Assembly: GCF_000231055.2 (NCBI RefSeq)
Contig: NZ_CM001466.1
Coordinates: 4,695,720-4,758,332 of the forward strand
Length of the DNA stretch: 62,613 bases
Source of the DNA: Saccharomonospora azurea NA-128
GTDB taxonomy: Bacteria; Actinomycetota; Actinomycetes; Mycobacteriales; Pseudonocardiaceae
Reading direction: 5' to 3'
Shown here: positions 19,870 to 29,114 of the stretch, piece by piece
Layout of the letters: each line of letters begins with the position of its first letter
Numbering within the stretch: position 1 is the first letter of the stretch
The notes under the pieces: generated by a model
Databases searched by the model: none
Seen by the model: the letters and a program-made list of their open reading frames with translations, nothing else
Told to the model about the DNA's origin: nothing
Position numbers and translations under genes: made by a program

Positions 19870-22284
19870 ATGCTCGTGGCGATTCTCGCCCATTTCGCCG
19901 TCGCGGCGATGCTGCCCACGATCGCGCGCAGGTGGGGGAGGGTCGCCTTCGTCATCGGAGGCGTGCTGTCAGCGGCTACGCTCGCCACTCTACTACTCTT
20001 TTTCGCCCAGGGGGCGTTCGGCGACCCGGCGGACGCGGTGGAGCAGACGGTCGAGTGGGCACCCGCCATCGGTTTGGAGATCACTCTTCGGATCGATGCA
20101 CTTTCGGTGCTCATGTCGCTGCTCGTGTCGGGAATCGGCGCCCTGGTTCTGTTCTACTACGCGTGCTATGCGAAACGAGGCGACAAGAATGTCGCGCGCA
20201 ATTCTTCGTTACTCGTGACGTTCGCGGGAGCGATGCTCGGCCTCGTTCTCGTCGACGACATCTTCTCCCTGTATCTGTTCTGGGAACTGACGACCGTCTG
20301 CTCGTTCCTGCTCGTCGGCGGCGACGGGACGACGAGGCGGTCCCGCCGTTCCGCCACCCAGGCGCTGCTGGTCACGGCCGCCGGTGGGCTGTCGATGCTG
20401 CTGGGGCTGATCCTGCTCGCGGTGGCGTCGGGCACCGGCCGGGTGTCGGAGATCGTCGCCGACCCGCCGCCCGGGAGTCTGCTGGTCAGCGTCGCGGTGA
20501 TCCTGGTGCTGGCCGGCGCTTTCACGAAGTCGGCCCAGTTCCCGTTCCACTTCTGGCTCCCGGCCGCGATGGTCGCGCCGACCCCGGTGAGTGCCTACCT
20601 GCACGCCGCCGCGATGGTGAAGGCGGGTGTCTACCTCGTCGCCCGCTTCGCGCCCGGCTTCCACCAGCTTCCCGCGTGGTGGATCCCGGTGGTGGTCCTG
20701 GGGCTGTGGACCATGATCCTGGGCGCGGTGCGCGCGCTCCGGCAGAACGACCTCAAGACGTTGCTCGCGTTCGGGACGGTCAGCCAACTGGGCTTTTTGA
20801 TGGTTCTGGTCGGTTCGGGCGGTTTTGTTTCCGCACTGGCCGGCGCGACGCTCATTCTGGCCCACGGTCTCTTCAAGTCGACGCTCTTTCTGGTCACCGG
20901 TGTCATCGACAAGCAGGTCGGCACCCGCGACGTACGGCATTTGTCCGGTCTCGGACGCCGTTGGCCGTTTCTCGCCGGGGTGGCCACGCTCGCGCTGGCG
21001 TCGATGGCCGGTGTGCCTCCGCTGCTCGGATTCGTCGGGAAGGAAGCGGCTCTCGAGGCGTTCCTGCACGGCGGTCCGTTCGGCCCGACAGCGGGCCGGA
21101 TCGTGCTGGTGGGTCTCGCGCTCGGCTCCGCGCTCACCGTCGCCTACAGCCTGCGGTTCCTCGTCGGTGCCTTCGGCACCCGACCCGGTGTCGGCCCGCT
21201 TCGCGTCGACGCGCCCAGTGCCCTGTTCGTGGCGCCCGTCGTCATCCCCGCCGTGGCGAGTCTCGTGCTCGGGCTGGTCCCCGCGTGGGTCGAGCTTTTC
21301 GCCGGGAAGTACGCGGAGGCGTACCCCTCGGAAGGAGTGCGCTACCACCTCGCGTTGTGGCACGGCGTCAACGTGCCTCTCCTGCTGTCGGTGCTGATCC
21401 TCGCGGCCGGATACCTCGTGTACCGGGCGACGTGGATCGTGCGCCGCTTCGCCGGGCGGCTGCCCAGGGCGATGCAGGCCGAGCCGTCCTACCTGGCCAT
21501 CGTGGGGGCGCTGGACCGGCTCGCCCGCTGGTTGACCGGTCGGTTGCAGGTCGGTTCCCTGCCCGTCTACCTGGGCGTCATCGTCGTCACGGTGTCGGTG
21601 GTGCCCACACTGGGACTGCTCGGCGGACTCGGTGGGCCCACGGAACTGCGGTTCGCCGACTCCTGGGTGCAACCCGTCCTGGTGGTGGTGCTGCTGGTCG
21701 CGGCGGGCGCCGTCGTGCTCGCTCGCCGTCGCCTGACCGCTGTCCTGCTGACCGGGCTGGTCGGCTACAGCATCGGTGCCCTGTTCGTCGTCGAAGGCGG
21801 CGTGGATCTCGCGCTCGCGCAGTTCCTCGTCGAGTCGCTGACGCTCGTGGTGTTCGTGTTCGTCCTCCGCCGGTTCCCGTCGTCGTTCGGCAAGGACCGG
21901 CCACGGCCCGGCCGGGTGCGCTGGGTCAAAGGCGCCGTCGCGGCTCTGGGCGGGACCGTCGTCGCGGTACTCGCCGTGCTGGTGTCGGGTTCTCGCAGCG
22001 GCCTGCCGCAGACCAGTCACGAGTACATCGCCCGTGCGGAGCCCGAGGCCGGCGCCACCAACGTCGTGAACTCGATCATCGTCGACTTCCGGGCCTTCGA
22101 CACGCTCGGCGAGGTCACGGTGCTCGCGGTGGCCGCCATCGGCGCGGCCAGCCTCATCCTCGCGGCGCACCGGCAACCTCGCCGGCAGCTCGACGGCCTC
22201 GACGGTCTGGACGGTCTGGACGAGCTCGAGGACGACCTGCCGAACCGGGTCGAGACCGGAGAACACGAAGGGACGAGGTCGTGA
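19870..22284 (+). CDS. mnhA: Mrp Na+/H+ antiporter subunit A
   Basis: The largest Mrp subunit, related to NADH dehydrogenase NuoL, forming a proton/cation path in the membrane complex. About 804 residues with some 20 membrane segments; HAAAMVKAGVYLVARFAPGF and GVPPLLGFVGKEAALEAF are the NuoL/MrpA ion-channel signatures, FWELTTVCSFLLVGGDGTT is the conserved Glu helix, and the C-terminal IIVDFRAFDTLGEVTVL is the MrpA tail domain. ATG 19870 fits the family start (MLVAILAHF) and follows GGTGGA; the frame is open to TTG 19786 and ATG 19834, so the start is uncertain. The C-terminus has tandem LDG words (about bases 22191-22225). It overlaps mnhB by 4 bases. Confidence 0.93.
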   Translation: MLVAILAHFAVAAMLPTIARRWGRVAFVIGGVLSAATLATLLLFFAQGAFGDPADAVEQTVEWAPAIGLEITLRIDALSVLMSLLVSGIGALVLFYYACYAKRGDKNVARNSSLLVTFAGAMLGLVLVDDIFSLYLFWELTTVCSFLLVGGDGTTRRSRRSATQALLVTAAGGLSMLLGLILLAVASGTGRVSEIVADPPPGSLLVSVAVILVLAGAFTKSAQFPFHFWLPAAMVAPTPVSAYLHAAAMVKAGVYLVARFAPGFHQLPAWWIPVVVLGLWTMILGAVRALRQNDLKTLLAFGTVSQLGFLMVLVGSGGFVSALAGATLILAHGLFKSTLFLVTGVIDKQVGTRDVRHLSGLGRRWPFLAGVATLALASMAGVPPLLGFVGKEAALEAFLHGGPFGPTAGRIVLVGLALGSALTVAYSLRFLVGAFGTRPGVGPLRVDAPSALFVAPVVIPAVASLVLGLVPAWVELFAGKYAEAYPSEGVRYHLALWHGVNVPLLLSVLILAAGYLVYRATWIVRRFAGRLPRAMQAEPSYLAIVGALDRLARWLTGRLQVGSLPVYLGVIVVTVSVVPTLGLLGGLGGPTELRFADSWVQPVLVVVLLVAAGAVVLARRRLTAVLLTGLVGYSIGALFVVEGGVDLALAQFLVESLTLVVFVFVLRRFPSSFGKDRPRPGRVRWVKGAVAALGGTVVAVLAVLVSGSRSGLPQTSHEYIARAEPEAGATNVVNSIIVDFRAFDTLGEVTVLAVAAIGAASLILAAHRQPRRQLDGLDGLDGLDELEDDLPNRVETGEHEGTRS

Positions 22285-22853
22285 CCGCCTCCCGAACCGA
22301 TGCCGCCCAGCGCTGGTGGGACACCTGTGACCGACCACGCGAGCACTGGCTGATGCGGGAGAGCGAACAGACCCGCTGGCCGCGTTCGTTGCTGCTCGAG
22401 GTGTGCCTGCGCATCGTCTTCCCCACGGTGCTGCTCATGGCGACCTACCTGCTGTTCGCCGGGCACTCCGAGGCGGGCGGCGGGTTCAGCGCGGGACTCG
22501 TCGCGGGGCTCGCGTTCGTCCTGCGCTACGTCGCCGGCGGGTCGGTGACGGGACTGCGCCGTTCGTGGGTACAGCCACCCGTCGTGATCGGGGCCGGACT
22601 GGTCGTCGTGGTCGCGAGCGCGATCGTCCCGGTGTTGTTCGGGATGCCGGTGCTGTCCAGCGCCGTGTGGGCCGTCGACGTTCCCGTGCTGGGCACGGTG
22701 AAGATCGCGTCGAGCCTGGTGTTCGACACCGGAGTCTTCCTCCTCATCGTCGGGGTGGTGCTGAACCTGCTCCGCACCCTCGGCGAGGGCATTCAAATGG
22801 GCGAACTGGAGAGCGAACTGAACGATCACCACCCGGGGGACACGAGCACGTGA
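22281..22853 (+). CDS. mnhB: Mrp Na+/H+ antiporter subunit B
   Basis: A 190-residue membrane subunit of the Mrp complex. After a hydrophilic 35-residue N-terminus come four hydrophobic segments with the MnhB pattern FPTVLLMATYLLFAGHSEAG followed by GGFSAGLVAGLAFVLRYVAGG, and near the end SSLVFDTGVFLLIVGVVLNLL. GTG 22281 overlaps the mnhA stop; the stop overlaps the mnhC GTG, so coupling is tight throughout. Confidence 0.92.
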   Translation: MTASRTDAAQRWWDTCDRPREHWLMRESEQTRWPRSLLLEVCLRIVFPTVLLMATYLLFAGHSEAGGGFSAGLVAGLAFVLRYVAGGSVTGLRRSWVQPPVVIGAGLVVVVASAIVPVLFGMPVLSSAVWAVDVPVLGTVKIASSLVFDTGVFLLIVGVVLNLLRTLGEGIQMGELESELNDHHPGDTST

Positions 22854-23317
22854 CGATCAATCTGACGATGGCGGTCGCGATCGCCGGGCTCTACACCGTG
22901 GGGTTCTACCTCCTGATGCAGCGATCGCTGATGCGCGTGATCATCGGTATCGCGATCCTCGGGCACGGTGCGAACCTCTTCCTCCAGGTGGCCGGTGGTC
23001 CGCCCGGCGCACCGAGTTTCGTCGGTGAGGCCGCCGCCTCCCTCATGGTGGACCCGTTGCCGCAGGCGCTCGCCCTGACGGCGATCGTCATCACGTTCGC
23101 GCTCACCACGTTCCTCCTGGCGCTCGCGTTCCGCTCGTGGGTGCTGCTCGGCCACGACGAGGTCCAGGACGACGTCGAGGACCGCCGGGTCGCGGTCCGG
23201 GAGGCGCGTGCCGTGGAGGAGACCGCGTCGCCGGACGTCGCCGAGTCCGAGACCCCGGACGAGGCGGAGGAAGCCTCCGAGGACGCTCCCGAGGCGCCGA
23301 GGGAGGTCCGCCGATGA
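22850..23317 (+). CDS. mnhC: Mrp Na+/H+ antiporter subunit C
   Basis: A 155-residue NuoK-like subunit with three membrane helices: TMAVAIAGLYTVGFYLLMQ, LMRVIIGIAILGHGANLFLQ and LPQALALTAIVITFALTTFL, the last carrying the DPLPQALALTAIVI signature of MnhC. About 45 residues of acidic, Glu/Ala-rich tail (from about residue 105) extend beyond the family core and are probably cytoplasmic and disordered. GTG 22850 overlaps the mnhB stop. Confidence 0.92.
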   Translation: MTINLTMAVAIAGLYTVGFYLLMQRSLMRVIIGIAILGHGANLFLQVAGGPPGAPSFVGEAAASLMVDPLPQALALTAIVITFALTTFLLALAFRSWVLLGHDEVQDDVEDRRVAVREARAVEETASPDVAESETPDEAEEASEDAPEAPREVRR

Positions 23318-24846
23318 CCGAGTTGCTCGCTTTGACCGTTCTGCTGCCGCTGCTCGGTGCGGCACTGTCGCTGATCCTCGGACGCAGGCCCGACCTGCAG
23401 CGCGTCATCGGCCTGAGCGTGCTCAGCACCGTGGTCGTCATCGCGTCGGTGCTCGTCTACCACACCGACACCGAGGGGCCGGTGGTGTTGCAGCTCGGCG
23501 GTTACGCCGCACCGTTCGGCATCACGTTGGTGGCCGACCGGCTGGCCGCGTTGTTGCTGCTGGTGTCGGCGGTGGTGACGCTGGCGGTACTCGTGTTCTC
23601 CATCGGGCAGCGCGTCACCGACTACGGCCGGGAGATCGCGTCGACGACCTTCCAACCGGCGTACCTGGTGTTGTGTGCGGGCGTGTCACTGGCCTACATC
23701 ACCGGCGACCTGTTCAACCTGTTCGTCGCGTTCGAGATCATGCTCTCGGCCTCGTACGTCCTGATCACCCGCCGCACCAGCGCCCGCCGCGTCCGGGCCG
23801 GGATGACGTACGTGATCGTGAGTCTCACGTCGTCGCTGCTGTTCATCACGCTCATCGCACTGGTGTACGCGGCGACGGGCACGATCAACCTCGCCGACCT
23901 CTCCGTGGCGTTCCGCGGCCTCGCGCCCGGGGTGCAGACGAGTATCGCGCTGCTCGCGACCGTGGTCTTCGGTATCAAGGCCGCACTGGTGCCGTTGCAC
24001 TTCTGGCTGCCCGACAGCTATCCGACCGCGCCCGCGCCCATCACGGCGGTGTTCGCCGGACTGCTCACCAAGGTCGGCGTCTACGCACTGATCCGCACCC
24101 ACACGCTGGTCTTCCAGAACGACACCGTGTGGAACGTGCTCCTCGTGGTGTCGATGCTGACCATGATCGTCGGTGTCCTCGGCGCGATCGCCCAGGAGGA
24201 CATCAACCGACTGCTGTCGTTCCTGCTGGTGAGCCACATCGGGTTCATGCTGTTCGGGCTCGGGATGGCGACGGTGGTCGGCGTGACCGGGGCGATCCTC
24301 TACGTCGTCCACCACATCATCGTGCAGGCGGCGTTGTTCCTGGTCAGTGGTCTGGTCACCCGGCGAACGGGCACCGTGTCGCTGCGGGAGATGTCCGGCG
24401 TCGCCAAGAGCGCACCGCTGATCGCGGCCCTGTTCGCGGTCCCCGCGCTGAACCTCGCCGGCATCCCGCCGTTCTCCGGGTTCATCGCCAAGATCACCCT
24501 GTTCGAGGCGGGTGCCGAGAGCGGGACCGCGCTCGTCTACACGGCCACCGCCGCGGCGGTGCTCACGAGTTTCCTCACCCTGTACGCGATGACCCGAGTC
24601 TGGGTCAGTGCGTTCTGGGGCGCCGAGCGGGAGCCGTTCCCCGACGCGGACCCGACCGACGAGGTCACCGTGGGGACGGGCCTGATGAACCGGCCGATGG
24701 TGTTCGCCACGAGTGTGCTCGTGGTGGCGGGCGTGGCCATCGCGCTCGCCGCGGGACCGTTGTCGGCGATGAGCGAGCGCGCGGCGGAGGATCTGATGGG
24801 CGGCGACCAGTACCGCACCGTGGTGCTCACGGAAGGGAAGGGCTGA
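23314..24846 (+). CDS. mnhD: Mrp Na+/H+ antiporter subunit D
   Basis: A 510-residue NuoN/NuoM-like subunit with about 14 membrane segments. The ion-path signatures are FNLFVAFEIMLSASYVLI (conserved Glu), KAALVPLHFWLPDSYPTAP and FAGLLTKVGVYALIRTH (conserved Lys), and LNLAGIPPFSGFIAKITLFE. ATG 23314 overlaps the mnhC stop. The stop lies one base before the mnhE ATG. Confidence 0.94.
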   Translation: MTELLALTVLLPLLGAALSLILGRRPDLQRVIGLSVLSTVVVIASVLVYHTDTEGPVVLQLGGYAAPFGITLVADRLAALLLLVSAVVTLAVLVFSIGQRVTDYGREIASTTFQPAYLVLCAGVSLAYITGDLFNLFVAFEIMLSASYVLITRRTSARRVRAGMTYVIVSLTSSLLFITLIALVYAATGTINLADLSVAFRGLAPGVQTSIALLATVVFGIKAALVPLHFWLPDSYPTAPAPITAVFAGLLTKVGVYALIRTHTLVFQNDTVWNVLLVVSMLTMIVGVLGAIAQEDINRLLSFLLVSHIGFMLFGLGMATVVGVTGAILYVVHHIIVQAALFLVSGLVTRRTGTVSLREMSGVAKSAPLIAALFAVPALNLAGIPPFSGFIAKITLFEAGAESGTALVYTATAAAVLTSFLTLYAMTRVWVSAFWGAEREPFPDADPTDEVTVGTGLMNRPMVFATSVLVVAGVAIALAAGPLSAMSERAAEDLMGGDQYRTVVLTEGKG

Positions 24847-24847
24847 C

Positions 24848-25420
24848 ATGCGCGGTGGAATGCGCCGGTTCTCCCCACTGATCGCCCCGTGGCTGTTCCT
24901 GGTGTGGCTGATGCTGTGGCGCTCGGTCGAGCCGCTCGTGCTCGTTTCCGGCGTGGTCGTGTCGGCCGCGGTGCTGTTGATGTTCCCGTTCAGCCCCGTG
25001 CGGTCCCCGCTGCTGTTGCGTCCTCACCGGCTGATCGCCCTCACCCTGTTCCTGCTGTGGGACCTGGTGAGTTCCGGCGTGCGCGTCGGGTGGGACGCCG
25101 CCTTCTTCGGGCCGCGCGCGAAGGCCGTGCTGGTCGAGGTCCCGATCCTGGTGGACCGCGACTTCCTGGTGGCCTCGTCGGCCAACCTCGTGTCGCTGGC
25201 GCCCGGCACGTTCGTCTTGCACATCGACCGGCCCCAGCGCTGCTACTACGTGTACTCGCTGGGCGGGCACCCACCGGATGTGGACTCCGTCGTGCGGGGC
25301 TCGATCAAGATGCAGCTCAGGGTCGTCAAGGCGTTCGGCACCGCCGAGGAAATCAGATCCGTCGTCGAGCGAGTTCAGCAGCTCGGCGAGGCGCCGAGCC
25401 GGGCGGGGGACGGCACATGA
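24848..25420 (+). CDS. mnhE: Mrp Na+/H+ antiporter subunit E
   Basis: A 190-residue subunit with two N-terminal hydrophobic hairpins and a cytoplasmic domain. The marks are LLWDLVSSGVRVGWDAAFFG and SANLVSLAPGTFVLHID, which define the MnhE family. The last 30 residues are variable. ATG 24848 directly follows the mnhD stop, with GAAGGGAAGGG as ribosome site. Confidence 0.9.
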   Translation: MRGGMRRFSPLIAPWLFLVWLMLWRSVEPLVLVSGVVVSAAVLLMFPFSPVRSPLLLRPHRLIALTLFLLWDLVSSGVRVGWDAAFFGPRAKAVLVEVPILVDRDFLVASSANLVSLAPGTFVLHIDRPQRCYYVYSLGGHPPDVDSVVRGSIKMQLRVVKAFGTAEEIRSVVERVQQLGEAPSRAGDGT

Positions 25421-25466
25421 GCCGCACCGCCACCCGCCGACCCGTGCCGACCTGTGAGGGATTGTC

Positions 25467-25733
25467 GTGACCGCCGTCTACATCGCCACCCTGGCCATCC
25501 TGGCGCTCGCCGGGCTGCTCACGCTCGTCCGCCTGGTGCGTGGGCCGTGGATCCTCGACCGGACCATGGCCCTCGACGTGCTCGTGGTCGTCATCGTCGC
25601 GGGATTCGCCGTGAACATGGCGATGACGGACTCCGTGCTGACCGTGCCGATCCTGGTGTGTACGGCGCTGCTCGGCTTCGTCGGCTCCCTCAGCGTCGTG
25701 CGCCTCACCGAGGGCCGGAAGGAGCACCGCTGA
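25467..25733 (+). CDS. mnhF: Mrp Na+/H+ antiporter subunit F
   Basis: An 88-residue protein with three membrane helices and the MnhF signature LVRLVRGPWILDRTMALDVL, ending GFVGSLSVVRLTEGRKEHR. GTG 25467 follows GAGGGA. A 46-base gap separates it from mnhE, the only gap in the operon. The stop overlaps the mnhG ATG by one base. Confidence 0.92.
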   Translation: MTAVYIATLAILALAGLLTLVRLVRGPWILDRTMALDVLVVVIVAGFAVNMAMTDSVLTVPILVCTALLGFVGSLSVVRLTEGRKEHR

Positions 25734-26101
25734 TGGTCCTCGACATCGTGTCCAGCGTGTTGCTGCTCGGCGGAGCCCTCTTCTGCGCCGTGGGGGCGTT
25801 CGGGCTGCTGCGCTTTCCCGATCTGATCAGCCGTTTGCAGGCGGCGACGAAACCCCAGACGATCGGGCTCATCATGGTGCTCGGCGGCGCGGCGCTCCAG
25901 CTGAATGTCGTCGATGCCCTCGGCTTCCTGCTCGTGGCGCTGATCCAGGTGATCACCGCGCCGGTGTTGTCGCAGCTCGTCGGCAGGGCCGGGTACCGGA
26001 TCGGGGCCATCGACAGGACCTCGCTGGTGGAGGATCACCTGGGCGAGCGGCTGCGGCGCGACGGCCTTGCCCCGCCGAAGGGCCGTCCCGGGGACCGGTG
26101 A
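25733..26101 (+). CDS. mnhG: Mrp Na+/H+ antiporter subunit G
   Basis: A 122-residue subunit with three helices; LLGGALFCAVGAFGLLRFPD followed by LISRLQAATKPQTIGLIMVL is the family signature. It completes a seven-gene mnhABCDEFG operon, so the whole Mrp complex can be built. The soluble C-terminus is basic. A 14-bp GGTCTC-AG-GAGACC palindrome follows 4 bases after the stop. Confidence 0.92.
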   Translation: MVLDIVSSVLLLGGALFCAVGAFGLLRFPDLISRLQAATKPQTIGLIMVLGGAALQLNVVDALGFLLVALIQVITAPVLSQLVGRAGYRIGAIDRTSLVEDHLGERLRRDGLAPPKGRPGDR

Positions 26102-26105
26102 GCCG

Positions 26106-26119
26106 GGTCTCAGGAGACC
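26106..26119. repeat. GGTCTC-AG-GAGACC palindrome between mnhG and cmk
   Basis: Perfect 6-bp arms around two bases, too tight a loop for a terminator hairpin, so a protein site is more likely. It lies between the Mrp operon end and the cmk start at 26218. Confidence 0.35.
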
Positions 26120-26217
26120 ACCGGGCACAATAAGAGCCGCACGTACGACCCGCGCCGGCGAGGCGGGGTCGGCGGACGAACCGAGAACGGTCCTGGAAAC
26201 GGCAAGGAGTTGACCCG

Positions 26218-26943
26218 GTGGCTCGAGCCCTGTGTGGCGTGGTGGCGTTGGACGGCCCGTCGGGAACCGGAAAGACGACGGCGGCGCGGAGGCTGGCCAC
26301 CGAGTTGAACGCCGGGTACCTGGACACCGGCGCCATGTATCGCGTGGCCACGTTGGCCGTCCTGCGGGCGGGCCTCGACCCGACCGACCCGAGCGCGGTC
26401 GCGGCCGCGGTGCGGCGCACGCGAGTCGAGGTCGCCACGGACCCGGCCGCGCCGACGGCGCTGCTGAACGGCGAGGACGTGGGTGCGGCGATCCGCACGG
26501 AGGAGGTCAACCGGGCGGTCTCGCCGGTGTCGGCCGTCCCCGAGGTCAGGGAGCTGCTCGTCGCCGAACAGCGCCGGGTGATCCGCGAGGCCCTCGCGGT
26601 CCGGGGCGGCATCGTGGTGGACGGCCGGGACATCGGCACGGTGGTCACGCCGGACGCCCCGCTGAAGGTCTTCCTCACGGCGTCGTCCGACGTGCGGGCA
26701 CGGCGACGGAGCGCGCAGGACTCGGCGGAGGGCCGGGCGGCGACGTTCGAGGACGTGAAGGCGTCGGTCGAACGCCGGGACCAGCTGGACTCGACCCGGG
26801 CGGTCTCACCGCTGCGCGCCGCCGAGGACGCGGTGCTGCTCGACACCTCCGAGCTGACGATCGACGAGGTGACCGCGAAGCTTTCCGAGCTGGCCGACGG
26901 GCGGGGGCTGCTCGGCGGCGAGGTCGCGGGAATGTGCCGGTGA
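26218..26943 (+). CDS. cmk: Cytidylate kinase
   Basis: Cmk phosphorylates CMP and dCMP, recycling cytidylate from RNA turnover and lipid synthesis. The 241 residues open MARALCGVVALDGPSGTGKTT with the P-loop at about 13-20, then GYLDTGAMYRVATLAVL, the CMP-binding insert, and VDGRDIGTVVTPDAPLKVFL followed by TASSDVRARRR, the lid region. GTG 26218 is preceded by CAAGGAG (26202-26208). It overlaps the acyltransferase gene by 4 bases (GTGA), and der follows, the usual cmk-der linkage with one inserted gene. Confidence 0.96.
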   Translation: MARALCGVVALDGPSGTGKTTAARRLATELNAGYLDTGAMYRVATLAVLRAGLDPTDPSAVAAAVRRTRVEVATDPAAPTALLNGEDVGAAIRTEEVNRAVSPVSAVPEVRELLVAEQRRVIREALAVRGGIVVDGRDIGTVVTPDAPLKVFLTASSDVRARRRSAQDSAEGRAATFEDVKASVERRDQLDSTRAVSPLRAAEDAVLLDTSELTIDEVTAKLSELADGRGLLGGEVAGMCR

Positions 26944-27614
26944 CTCCGGTGTCACGGCAGGTCGGGCAGGGCCTGCCTCCCGGTGCGGTACCGTGGCTGC
27001 ACGATCTGGGCAGGTTCATCGGCCGCTGGCTCTACCGGCCCGCCTACCGGGTGCGGGTACGGGGCGTGGAGCGGGTGCCGCGTACCGGTCCCGTCGTGCT
27101 CGTGGCCAACCACAGCACGATGATCGAGCCGCAGCTGATCTTCGGAATGTTGCCGAGGCGTTCGGTGTTCCTCGTCAAGGACGAGATGTTCGTCGGCGTC
27201 GCGGGCTGGGGCCTGCGACGCATCGGTCAGGTGCCGGTGCGCCGTGGCACACCCGACCGCACCGCGCTGGCGACCCTCACGGAGGTGCTCGCCGACGGGG
27301 GCCTGGTCGGTGTGTTCCCGGAGGGCACTCGCGGCGCGGGCGACGTCGACCAGGCGCAACAGGGCGCCGCGTGGCTGGTGCGCAAGGCAGGCGCCGTGGT
27401 GCTTCCGGTCGCGGTGCGCGGAACGCTGCGGCCTCCGGGCTCACGCCGACGCCTGCGTCCGGTGGTCGACGTGGTGGTCGGGGAGCCGTTCACCCTGGAC
27501 GTCGGGAAGGGTCGGGCCGGGCTCTCGCAGGCCACCGAGCAGCTCCGGGACACGCTCGCCGCACTCGTGCGTGCCGTCGACGACGAGCGCGCACGACGTG
27601 ACCGCGACATCTGA
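26940..27614 (+). CDS. 1-acyl-glycerol-phosphate acyltransferase-like protein (PlsC family)
   Basis: A 224-residue acyltransferase of the LPLAT/PlsC superfamily, which transfers acyl groups to lysophosphatidate-type acceptors at the membrane face. Motif III is intact, VGVFPEGTRGAG (about residue 125), and the acceptor-site segment VFLVKDEMF is present. Motif I reads VANHSTMIEPQL: the catalytic H-x4-D is H-x4-E here, since the fourth residue after the His is followed by Glu where Asp is expected. GTG 26940 overlaps the cmk stop. No strong membrane helix. Lipid substrate unknown. Confidence 0.85.
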   Translation: MTPVSRQVGQGLPPGAVPWLHDLGRFIGRWLYRPAYRVRVRGVERVPRTGPVVLVANHSTMIEPQLIFGMLPRRSVFLVKDEMFVGVAGWGLRRIGQVPVRRGTPDRTALATLTEVLADGGLVGVFPEGTRGAGDVDQAQQGAAWLVRKAGAVVLPVAVRGTLRPPGSRRRLRPVVDVVVGEPFTLDVGKGRAGLSQATEQLRDTLAALVRAVDDERARRDRDI

Positions 27615-27665
27615 CGACCTGGGGGAGTGCCCCCGGCAGGACAGGCAGACAGAGGAAAGAGACGT

Positions 27666-29081
27666 ATGACCGAACTGGACGGAACCTGGTCCGACGAGGC
27701 GGAGTTCCTCCGGCTCGACGCTGCCGCCGCCGAGGGATCGCAGGCGGAGGACGGCGAGCCTCCCCAGCCCGTGGTGGCCGTCGTCGGGAGGCCCAACGTC
27801 GGCAAGTCCACGCTCGTCAACCGCATCCTGGGTCGCCGGGAGGCGGTCGTGCAGGACACGCCCGGCGTGACGCGCGACCGCATCGCCTACGACGCCACCT
27901 GGCGAGGCCGCCGGTTCACCCTCGTGGACACCGGCGGTTGGGAACCCAACGCCTCCGGCTTGCAGGCCTCGGTGGCGGCGCAGGCCGAGCTGGCGATGGC
28001 CACGGCCGACGTCGTGTTGCTCGTGGTGGACGCCACCGTGGGGGCGACGTCGGCGGACGAGGCGGTGGCGAAGGTGCTGCGCCGGTCGAAGCGCCCGGTG
28101 GTCCTGGCGGCGAACAAGGTGGACGACGAGCGGCTGGTGGCCGAGACGGCGTCGCTGTGGTCCCTGGGGCTGGGCGAGCCGCAGCCGGTGAGTGCCCTGC
28201 ACGGGCGGAGCTCCGGCGACCTGCTCGACGTTCTCGTGGACGCGCTGCCCGAGGCGCCCCGGGAGACCGACGCGGTCGCGGGCGGGCCCCGGCGCGTGGC
28301 GCTGGTCGGCAAGCCCAACGTCGGGAAGTCGAGCCTGCTCAACAAGCTGACCGGCGAGGAGCGCGCCGTGGTGGACTCCGTGGCGGGCACCACGGTCGAC
28401 CCGGTGGACTCGCTGGTCGAGCTCGACGGCGAGCCGTGGCGTTTCGTCGACACCGCGGGCCTGCGCAAGCGGGTCCAGACCGCGAGCGGTGCCGAGTACT
28501 ACGCCTCGCTGCGGACCAAGAGCGCCATCGACTCGGCCGAGGTCGCCATCGTGCTCCTCGACGCGAGCGAGCCGCTGTCGGAGCAGGATCTGCGCATCGT
28601 GACCACCGTCGTCGACGCGGGCCGTGCGCTGGTGCTGGCCTTCAACAAGTGGGACCTCGTGGACGAGGAGCGCCGGCGCCAGCTCGACCGGGAGATCGAT
28701 CGCGGACTGGTGCGGGTGCCGTGGGCGGAGCGGGTGAACGTGTCCGCGCTCACCGGCCGCGCGGTGCGCAAGCTCGCCCCCGCGCTGCGGACCGCGTTGA
28801 CGTCGTGGGACCAGCGGGTGCCCACCGGGCAGCTCAACAGCTGGTTGTCCGATCTGATCGCCGCGACGCCGCCCCCGGTGCGGGGCGGTAAGCAGCCGAA
28901 GGTGCTGTTCGCCACGCAGGCCGGTGTGCGGCCGCCGACGCTGGTGCTGTTCACGACCGGCTTCCTGGAGGCGGGCTACCGGCGGTTCGTCGAGCGCAAG
29001 TTCCGCGAGCGGTTCGGTTTCACGGGCACGCCCGTGCGCATCAACGTCCGCGTGCGGGAGAAGAAGCCCAGAAAGAAGTGA
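27666..29081 (+). CDS. der: Ribosome assembly GTPase Der (EngA)
   Basis: Der is the double-GTPase needed for 50S subunit assembly. The 471 residues show G domain 1 with [17 protein letters not shown] (about 39-55), [14 protein letters not shown] and NKVD; G domain 2 with [30 protein letters not shown] and NKWD; and a KH-like C-terminus ending [14 protein letters not shown]. An acidic 35-residue N-terminal extension precedes the first G domain. ATG 27666 is set by GAGGAAAG (27652-27659); the frame is open upstream to 27627 with no site. Confidence 0.97.
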   Translation: MTELDGTWSDEAEFLRLDAAAAEGSQAEDGEPPQPVVAVVGRPNVGKSTLVNRILGRREAVVQDTPGVTRDRIAYDATWRGRRFTLVDTGGWEPNASGLQASVAAQAELAMATADVVLLVVDATVGATSADEAVAKVLRRSKRPVVLAANKVDDERLVAETASLWSLGLGEPQPVSALHGRSSGDLLDVLVDALPEAPRETDAVAGGPRRVALVGKPNVGKSSLLNKLTGEERAVVDSVAGTTVDPVDSLVELDGEPWRFVDTAGLRKRVQTASGAEYYASLRTKSAIDSAEVAIVLLDASEPLSEQDLRIVTTVVDAGRALVLAFNKWDLVDEERRRQLDREIDRGLVRVPWAERVNVSALTGRAVRKLAPALRTALTSWDQRVPTGQLNSWLSDLIAATPPPVRGGKQPKVLFATQAGVRPPTLVLFTTGFLEAGYRRFVERKFRERFGFTGTPVRINVRVREKKPRKK

Positions 29082-29090
29082 CCCGGAGGT

Positions 29091-29111
29091 GGCCACCGTC
29101 GTGCGGTGGCC
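29091..29111 (+). terminator. Probable terminator after der
   Basis: GGCCACC and GGTGGCC (7-bp perfect arms, 7-base loop) begin 10 bases after the der stop, in the spacer toward the converging ROK gene. Confidence 0.55.
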
Positions 29112-29114
29112 GCC

